Shown one piece after another: positions 6,978 through 11,738 of a DNA stretch of 11,738 nucleotides. The notes beneath the pieces are model-generated. The model worked only from the letters and a program-made list of their open reading frames with translations. It was not told where the DNA came from and made no database searches. A program made the position numbers and the translations under genes. Position 1 is the first letter of the stretch. Each line of letters begins with the position of its first letter. The stretch is from CBDVAK01 sp965371945. Its GTDB lineage: Bacteria; Pseudomonadota; Gammaproteobacteria; Competibacterales; JAHEDQ01. The DNA lies in contig CBDVAK010000090.1 of NCBI GenBank assembly GCA_965371945.1, positions 1 to 11,738 of the forward strand. The letters are read 5' to 3'.

Positions 6978-6981
6978 GGAG
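6976..6981 (+). promoter_or_regulatory. Strong Shine-Dalgarno of the THF methyltransferase gene, derived from the repeat tip
   Basis: AAGGAG lies nine bases before the ATG at 6991 and fixes that start. Its first two bases (AA) belong to the GCCTAA end of the remnant repeat, whose pairing could partly occlude the site. Confidence 0.7.
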
Positions 6982-6990
6982 CGTGCAGCG

Positions 6991-7908
6991 ATGACCGACA
7001 CTGTTATCAGTTCGGCCAGCAAGGAAGTGGTGATCGGGTTTGAACGCCCGTTCGTCATTATTGGGGAACGGATCAACCCGACTGGCCGCAAGGTGCTGGC
7101 GGCGGAGATGGCCGCTGGTGACTACACCCGGGTGCGATCGGATGCCATCGCCCAGGTCGAGTCGGGCGCCCGTATGCTGGATGTCAACGCCGGCATTCCG
7201 CTGGTGGACGAGCCTGCAATTCTCGCCGAGGCGATCAAACTGGTGCAGTCGGTGACCGACGTGCCATTGTCGATAGACTCCTCGATCGTAGCGGCTCTGG
7301 AAGCGGGACTGGCTGCCTACCAGGGCAAGGCGCTGGTCAATTCGGTGACCGGTGAAGAAGAGCGGCTGGAGGTGGTACTGCCGCTGGTGGCGCGACACGG
7401 TGCCGCGGTGGTGGCCATCTCCAACGACGAGACCGGGATCTCGGAAGATCCGGACGTGCGTTTCGAAGTGGCTCGCAAGATCGTCGAGCGTGCCGCCGAC
7501 TACGGCATTCCCGCCTGCGACGTGGTGGTGGATCCGCTGGTCATGCCGGTCGGTGCCATCAACACCGCGGGCCGGCAGGTGATGCAGCTGGTGCACCGCC
7601 TGCGTACAGAGCTGAAGGTCAACACCACCTGCGGTGCTTCCAATATCAGTTTCGGTCTACCCAATCGCAACGGCATCAACGCCGCATTCCTGAGCATCGC
7701 GATTCATGCCGGCATGACCTCGGCAATTACCAATCCGCTGCACAAGGAGGTGGTGGAGGCCTGTCTGGGTGCGGATGTGCTGATGGGACGGGATCCCGAC
7801 TGTGTGCGCTGGATCGGTCGCTTTCGGGCAGCGCAGCCCCCCGGTTCTGGCCCCCAGCTCCGTGCTCGCCGCGGCAACCGTCGTCGGCGCGCCGCAAGCG
7901 AATCATGA
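6991..7908 (+). CDS. Methyltetrahydrofolate:corrinoid methyltransferase (pterin-binding TIM barrel)
   Basis: The enzyme moves a methyl group between the corrinoid protein and THF; in a demethylation pathway the direction is corrinoid to THF. The 305 residues are a dihydropteroate-synthase-like TIM barrel. Visible blocks are FVIIGERINPTGRK (21-34), RMLDVNAGIP (61-70), PLSIDSS (92-98), LVNSVTGEE (115-123), VAISNDETGI (141-150), DPLVMPVG (181-188) and CGASNISFGLPNRNG (214-228). The Asp and Asn residues in these blocks (for example D64, D96, N117) correspond to pterin-binding positions in MtgA and AcsE-type enzymes. After the barrel, from about 280, comes an unusual Arg-rich tail (RARRGNRRRRAASES). 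The ATG at 6991 has AAGGAG nine bases upstream. The stop overlaps the next start as ATGA, so it is translationally coupled to the activator gene. No methionine-synthase modules are fused, which argues for catabolic use. Confidence 0.92.
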   Translation: MTDTVISSASKEVVIGFERPFVIIGERINPTGRKVLAAEMAAGDYTRVRSDAIAQVESGARMLDVNAGIPLVDEPAILAEAIKLVQSVTDVPLSIDSSIVAALEAGLAAYQGKALVNSVTGEEERLEVVLPLVARHGAAVVAISNDETGISEDPDVRFEVARKIVERAADYGIPACDVVVDPLVMPVGAINTAGRQVMQLVHRLRTELKVNTTCGASNISFGLPNRNGINAAFLSIAIHAGMTSAITNPLHKEVVEACLGADVLMGRDPDCVRWIGRFRAAQPPGSGPQLRARRGNRRRRAASES

Positions 7909-9905
7909 GCGATGACGCATTGCTGGTGTTTACGCCTTCCGGGCGGCGTGGGCGGTTTCCGGTAGGCACGCCGTTGTTGCAGGCAGCCCGCTCTCTGGGC
8001 GTGGACATCGACTCCGTGTGTGGTGGCCGTGGTCTGTGCGGGCGTTGCCAGGTCGTCCTCAGTGTAGGTGCGTTCGCCAAGCATGGTCTGACCTCCAGCG
8101 CTGCGCACCTGTCCGACCCGGGAGAGGTCGAGCAACGTTACCGGCGCGAGGTGGGCTTGCCGGAAGGAAGGCGTCTGAGCTGCAGCACCCGGGTGCTCGG
8201 AGACGCGGTCATCGATGTGCCCGCGGAAAGCCAGGTGCATCGCCAGGTGATCCGCAAGCGCGCCGAAGTACACGACATCGAAGTCGATCCGGTGGTTCGC
8301 CTGCACTACGTGGAGGTGCAGGAACCGGATATGCATGATCCTGCCGGTGACCTGCGGAGATTGCTGGAGGCGCTGGAGTTCGAGTGGCGTCTTGAAGATC
8401 TGAGGTGTGATCTGCATGTGTTGCAGGCTTTGCAGCCAGCACTGCGCGCCGGCGACTGGAAAGTCACTGTGGCGGTTCACGACCAGCGCCGTATCATCGC
8501 CGTGTGGTCGGGTTTCCACGACCGGGCCTGTGGTCTGGCGGTGGATGTGGGTTCCACTACGATCGCGGCGCACCTTTGTGATCTGGCCAGCGGCGAGGTG
8601 CTGGCAGCAGCGGGCGTTATGAATCCACAGATTCGGTTCGGCGAGGATCTGATGAGCCGCGTCTCCTACGTGATGATGAACGCCGGCGGAGAGCGGGACA
8701 TGACCCGGGTGGTGCGGGAGGCGATCGATGCCCTGGCTGCCGAGGTGGCGGAGTCCGCGGGCATTGAAACCACCGATATCCTCGAGGCCACCTTTGTCGG
8801 CAACCCCGTCATGCATCACCTGCTGCTGGGCATCAACCCGGTCGAACTCGGTGGTGCACCTTTCGCATTGGCGACCGATGCAGCGGTGACCCTGTGGGCC
8901 AGCGAGTTGTCGCTGTCATTGCATCCCAATGCCCGAATCTACGTGTTGCCCTGCATCGCCGGGCACGTCGGTGCCGATACCGCGGGTGTCGTCCTCTCCG
9001 AAGGCCCCTACCAGCGCGACGAGATGACCCTGATCGTCGATGTCGGTACCAACGCCGAAATCGTGCTCGGCAACCGCGATCGGCTGCTGGCGGCGTCGAG
9101 TCCTACCGGCCCCGCGTTCGAAGGTGCGCAGATCAGTGGCGGGCAGCGGGCGGCTCCGGGCGCCATCGAGCGCGTGCGCATCGATCGCCAGACTCTGGAA
9201 CCCCGTTTCCGTGTGATCGGCTGCGACCTGTGGTCGGATCAGCCCGGCTTTGCCGCGGCGCTGAGTGGAATCGGGGTTACGGGCATCTGCGGTTCCGGAA
9301 TCATCGAGGTGGTGGCGGAGATGTTTCTGTCCGGCATCGTTGATCGTGACGGTGTGATCGATGGCCGGCTGGCGGATCGTTCACCACGGGTCGTGGCCGA
9401 TGGCCGCACCTACTCCTACCGGCTTTACGACGGTGAGGTGTCTTTGCGTATCACCCAGCCCGATGTACGTGCTATCCAGCTTGCCAAGGCGGCGCTTTAC
9501 GCGGGTACGCGTTTGCTGATGGATCGTATGCAGATCGATCGCGTCGACCGTATTCGCCTGGCTGGCGCCTTCGGCAGCCATATCGATGTCCGCTATGCGA
9601 TGGTACTGGGGATGATCCCGGATTGCGCACTCGAAAACGTGACCTCTGCAGGCAACGCGGCTGGTACGGGCGCGCGAATCGCGCTGCTCGATCGCAAGGC
9701 CCGCCCGGAGATCGAACAGGTGGTCAGGCAGGTGGAGAAGGTGGAAACTGCGGTGGAACCGCGTTTTCAGGAGCACTTCGTGGATGCGATGGCGATTCCC
9801 CATCGCACTGCGCCCTTCCCGGAGCTGGCCCGTGTGGTTGATTTGCCGGCCCCCCCACCGGCCACCGCGGTCCGCGCCGGCCGACGCCGGCGGCGACGTG
9901 GCTGA
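7905..9905 (+). CDS. Reductive activator of corrinoid proteins ([2Fe-2S] ferredoxin + ASKHA ATPase)
   Basis: The protein returns corrinoid that has slipped to Co(II) to active Co(I), coupling ATP hydrolysis to electron transfer. Of 666 residues, the N-terminal ~105 form a plant-type [2Fe-2S] domain with ligands C39, C45, C48 and C93 (SVCGGRGLCGRC...LSCST). A linker and middle domain of about 100 residues follows. The C-terminal ASKHA (DUF4445/RACo-type) fold shows phosphate-1 LAVDVGSTTIAAHL (211-224), FVGNPVMHHLLLG (297-309), phosphate-2 LIVDVGTNAEIVLG (376-389), GICGSGIIE (460-468) and the adenosine motif LAGAFGSH (552-559). The end is a Pro-rich linker (PAPPPATAV) and a run of Arg (GRRRRRRG). 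The start overlaps the methyltransferase stop by four bases (ATGA). It is the last gene of the plus-strand operon and faces metF. It is of the RACo/RamA functional class but not the [4Fe-4S] RamA type of archaea. Confidence 0.93.
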   Translation: MSDDALLVFTPSGRRGRFPVGTPLLQAARSLGVDIDSVCGGRGLCGRCQVVLSVGAFAKHGLTSSAAHLSDPGEVEQRYRREVGLPEGRRLSCSTRVLGDAVIDVPAESQVHRQVIRKRAEVHDIEVDPVVRLHYVEVQEPDMHDPAGDLRRLLEALEFEWRLEDLRCDLHVLQALQPALRAGDWKVTVAVHDQRRIIAVWSGFHDRACGLAVDVGSTTIAAHLCDLASGEVLAAAGVMNPQIRFGEDLMSRVSYVMMNAGGERDMTRVVREAIDALAAEVAESAGIETTDILEATFVGNPVMHHLLLGINPVELGGAPFALATDAAVTLWASELSLSLHPNARIYVLPCIAGHVGADTAGVVLSEGPYQRDEMTLIVDVGTNAEIVLGNRDRLLAASSPTGPAFEGAQISGGQRAAPGAIERVRIDRQTLEPRFRVIGCDLWSDQPGFAAALSGIGVTGICGSGIIEVVAEMFLSGIVDRDGVIDGRLADRSPRVVADGRTYSYRLYDGEVSLRITQPDVRAIQLAKAALYAGTRLLMDRMQIDRVDRIRLAGAFGSHIDVRYAMVLGMIPDCALENVTSAGNAAGTGARIALLDRKARPEIEQVVRQVEKVETAVEPRFQEHFVDAMAIPHRTAPFPELARVVDLPAPPPATAVRAGRRRRRRG

Positions 9906-9931
9906 CCCCGGGTAGTGGCAAGGGCTGCCTT

Positions 9932-10094
9932 TTAGGCGATTGGCGGAAACAAAGCTACCAGATTGCGTAGGATGTTCGTTCGTATTCAAGGCGCGGCAGC
10001 AAGAGCATAGCAGGGCTATGTGAGGGCTGTCGCAACGCTGAAGACGGGCGAAAAGACAAGCACGCTGGTAACTTTGTTGACAGAAATCGCCTTA
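9932..10094. repeat. ~160 bp imperfect palindromic repeat, copy 2 (opposite orientation)
   Basis: This is a second full copy of the element at 614-775, aligned as its reverse complement and centred on base 10013 (CATAGC-AGG-GCTATG, 10006-10020). Its arms differ from copy 1 yet still pair: CAAAGCTACCAG (9950-9961) faces CTGGTAACTTTG (10065-10076) with one mismatch, and TTCG (9975-9978) faces CGAA (10049-10052). It fills the space between two convergent genes, the corrinoid activator and metF, where it could terminate both. Its right tip (GCCTTA) contains the metF stop codon on the minus strand. Confidence 0.87.
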
Positions 10095-11006
10095 GAGCGC
10101 GTTCGCCGGCAACTGCAGTTTGGTCGTGGTCGATCCCGAGGCTGGCGTACGCAGCATGTGGCAGATTGCGCTGGTCAACTGGTAGCGGTTCAGCGTGTAG
10201 AAATGAAAATGGTTGATGCCTGCCGATTGCAGATGGCGGCATTGCTCGATGGCCACCGAGGTCGCCACCAGTTCGTGCATCTCGGCATCGTCGCCCAGCC
10301 TGTCGAAGGTCGTTGACAGCCATTGAGGAATGCTTGCCCCGCAACGACGGGCGAACTCGACAGTGCGCCCAAAATTGCTGATTGGCAGGATGCCGGCGGC
10401 GATGGGGGCGTCAATGCCCGCTGCTCTGGCGCGATCGAGGTAGCGAAGAAAGGCATCGGTGTCGAAGCAGAACTGGGTCAGTACCCGGGTCGCTCCCGCA
10501 TCGATCTTGCGTTTGAGATTGTCCAGGTCGGTGGTCGCGTTGCGCGCTTCGGGGTGCACTTCCGGGTAGCCGGCCACGCTGATCTCGAAATCGCCGATAC
10601 GACGCAAACCGGCGACCAGATCGCTGGCATAGGCATAGCCATCGGCAGCGGGTCGCCAGGGCTCGCCCGGCGGGGAATCCCCGCGCAGGGCGACCACGTG
10701 GCGGATACCAGTGCGCAGATAGCCCCGGGCCACCGAATCCACCTGGTCGCGACTGGCACCGGCACAGGTTAGATGAGCCGCCACCGGGGTCGCCGAGCAG
10801 CGGCTGATGTCCTTCAATGCGTCCACGGTGGCGGCTTGCGCGGTGCCACCGGCGCCGTAGGTGACCGACACGAACGATGCACACAGTGGATCGAGCCGCC
10901 GCACGGTCTGTTCCAGCCGCTCCCGCATCGTGTCGGTACGCGGCGGGAAAAACTCGAACGAGAATTCCACCTCATCGAGATGACCGGCTGGCATATCAGC
11001 CCGCAT
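10092..11006 (-). CDS. metF: 5,10-methylenetetrahydrofolate reductase (MetF family)
   Basis: This flavoprotein interconverts methylene-THF and methyl-THF. Biosynthetically it makes methyl-THF for methionine; beside a corrinoid demethylation module the oxidative direction is plausible. The 304 residues form a FAD-binding TIM barrel with FSFEFFPPRT (E18 equivalent to the catalytic Glu), VSVTYGAGG (47-55), AAHLTCAG, VVALRGDSPPG (Asp of RGD near the flavin), VAGYPEVHPEA, TQFCFD, AGILPISNF and HFHFYTLNR. The C-terminus (RTPASGSTTTKLQLPANAL) is longer than in E. coli MetF, and its TAA stop lies in the tip of a palindromic repeat. The start is uncertain: ATG 11006 sits in one arm of a 19-base inverted repeat, and ATG 10994 (MPAGHLDE) just beyond it is the alternative; neither has a good Shine-Dalgarno. 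It stands apart from the plus-strand operon and converges on it. Confidence 0.92.
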   Translation of the reverse strand: MRADMPAGHLDEVEFSFEFFPPRTDTMRERLEQTVRRLDPLCASFVSVTYGAGGTAQAATVDALKDISRCSATPVAAHLTCAGASRDQVDSVARGYLRTGIRHVVALRGDSPPGEPWRPAADGYAYASDLVAGLRRIGDFEISVAGYPEVHPEARNATTDLDNLKRKIDAGATRVLTQFCFDTDAFLRYLDRARAAGIDAPIAAGILPISNFGRTVEFARRCGASIPQWLSTTFDRLGDDAEMHELVATSVAIEQCRHLQSAGINHFHFYTLNRYQLTSAICHMLRTPASGSTTTKLQLPANAL

Positions 11007-11046
11007 TTCTCACCAGTGCGCGTGCATCTGGTGAGAAACGCGGGCT
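10998..11046. repeat. 19-base inverted repeat overlapping the metF start
   Basis: AGCCCGCATTTCTCACCAG (10998-11016) and its near-perfect complement (11028-11046) enclose an 11-base loop; the only mismatch is an A/C pair at 11005/11039. It looks REP-like and differs from the 160 bp family. In metF mRNA the arm near the gene would hold the AUG of the upstream start, so it may hide that start, or the repeat may have landed at the edge of the gene with the true start at 10994. Confidence 0.75.
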
Positions 11047-11247
11047 AGTCTCCCTGTGTGTATTCACGAATCACCTCTGAGTGATTTTCGCTGTCAGCTT
11101 GAATTCCATTTTCATGGTCCGAGATATTCAGATCCTACTGTTTGAGTTTCTGCCTCGCGGGTGGAGAAACTTTCATTACCATAAACCGGGGCGCTGGTGG
11201 CCGTGACGTGAGTGCTGCCCGCACTCCCTATGGCTCGATTTGTTGAG
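11047..11247. other. Intergenic region between the GNAT gene and metF
   Basis: No gene is visible in these 201 bases, which are lower in GC than their surroundings and should contain the metF promoter. Small dyads are present: AATCAC-CTCTGA-GTGATT at 11069-11086 and GAGTGC-TGCCC-GCACTC at 11210-11226. The latter lies just beyond the acetyltransferase stop codon on the minus strand, but it has no T-run after it, so a classical terminator is not supported. I see no SAH or SAM riboswitch motif and no clear MetJ box. Confidence 0.45.
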
Positions 11248-11709
11248 CTACGAGAAAGCTTCCTCAAACAACAGGTAGGGCGTTTCCTGCATTCCCAGGG
11301 CGTGATAAGTGTGTTGTGCCGTCAGGTTGGCCCGTTCGACATAGAGTCGCAACCCGCATACACCGGGATCGTCGTTCGCCAGCCGGCGGGCATGTTGGTA
11401 CAGGGTTCTGAATACACCACCGCGGCGTTGGTCCGGCAACACATAGACGCTCTGGATCCACCAGAACAAACCGTTGCGCCAGTCGCTCCACTCGCTGGTC
11501 ACCATCAGGCAGCCGACAGCTCGCTGGTCACGATTTGCAACCAGATAGAAGCCGTACTCAGGCCTTTCCAGCAGGGCGCCGACCCCGGCGATGACGGTTT
11601 CAGAGTCCAGCGATTTGTGCTCGGTTTCAAATGCCATGGCAACGTTGAAGGCTGCGATGGTGTCGATGTCGCCCCGTTGCGCGGGACCGATGATGATGCT
11701 CGATGTCAT
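11248..11709 (-). CDS. GNAT family N-acetyltransferase
   Basis: The enzyme is predicted to transfer an acetyl group from acetyl-CoA to an unknown amine. The 153-residue protein has one complete GNAT domain: an N-terminal strand and helices (IIIGPAQRGDIDTIAAFNVAMAFETE), the central strands GFYLVANRDQRAVGCLMVTSEWSDWRNGLFWWIQSVYV (53-90), the acetyl-CoA-binding loop QRRGGVF (94-100) of the Q/R-x-x-G-x-G/A type followed by its helix, and the C-terminal LRLYVERANLTAQHTYHALGM (120-140). The substrate cannot be predicted from these motifs. The ATG at 11709 has GGAG about ten bases upstream. It lies 241 bases upstream of the metF start in the same direction, and nothing ties it functionally to the one-carbon genes. 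Confidence 0.9.
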   Translation of the reverse strand: MTSSIIIGPAQRGDIDTIAAFNVAMAFETEHKSLDSETVIAGVGALLERPEYGFYLVANRDQRAVGCLMVTSEWSDWRNGLFWWIQSVYVLPDQRRGGVFRTLYQHARRLANDDPGVCGLRLYVERANLTAQHTYHALGMQETPYLLFEEAFS

Positions 11710-11738
11710 CGTTCATGCTCCAATGAATCAGACGATGC

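Noticed and set aside
7704..8819. Long antisense frame (371 codons) opposite the methyltransferase and activator genes
   Set aside because: High-GC shadow rich in His, Arg and Gln with no domain; both sense genes are well supported by motifs.
614..10094. CRISPR array or insertion-sequence pair formed by the two repeats
   Set aside because: There are only two distant full copies, no spacers, no cas genes and no transposase. The 9 kb between them holds ordinary chromosomal metabolic genes, so a composite transposon is not supported.
11069..11226. Rho-independent terminator after the GNAT gene
   Set aside because: The 6-base-pair hairpin at 11210-11226 has no T-run after it on the minus strand.

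Overview
The window is high-GC chromosomal DNA from a proteobacterium, most likely a gammaproteobacterium. The FadD, FolD, FolC and MetF proteins and the small polyhydroxyalkanoate-system protein all look gammaproteobacterial, but there is no rRNA or other firm taxonomic marker. I see no transposase, phage gene, CRISPR array, tRNA or rRNA. Apart from one small reserved stretch at the left edge (1-54), the window resolves into 11 genes and several palindromic repeats.

Layout: (1) 55-501, minus: a small four-helix membrane protein of unknown function. (2) 502-802: no gene; it holds copy 1 of a ~160 bp palindromic repeat. (3) 803-5014, minus: a tightly packed operon read right to left, folD - folC-like - fadD - polyhydroxyalkanoate-system protein. 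(4) 5015-5236: a divergent control region. (5) 5237-9905, plus: corrinoid (B12) protein - DUF1638 protein - small 'virulence factor' family protein - methyltetrahydrofolate:corrinoid methyltransferase - [2Fe-2S]/ASKHA reductive activator of corrinoid proteins. (6) 9932-10094: copy 2 of the palindromic repeat, between convergent genes. (7) 10092-11006, minus: metF. (8) 11248-11709, minus: a GNAT acetyltransferase.

How it works together (inference from families and context): the plus-strand genes form a corrinoid-dependent methyl-transfer module. A methyl group from an unknown donor would be loaded on Co(I) of the corrinoid protein and passed to tetrahydrofolate by the methyltransferase. The activator would rescue Co(II) corrinoid by ATP-driven reduction. 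Methyl-THF would then be oxidised by MetF running in reverse and by FolD, both of which flank the module. FolC would polyglutamylate the folate carrier. This resembles the demethylation clusters known for quaternary amines and related methylated compounds. The substrate-specific methyltransferase (MttB/MtgB type or other) is not in the window, so the substrate cannot be named.

The least understood parts are the DUF1638 protein and the 'virulence factor' protein, both embedded in the module. Also notable are the Arg-rich tails on the two enzymes that must touch the acidic corrinoid protein, and a palindromic repeat family. Its two full copies differ in sequence but keep their base pairing. Its ends supply the metF stop codon and, in a remnant copy, the ribosome-binding site of the methyltransferase gene.
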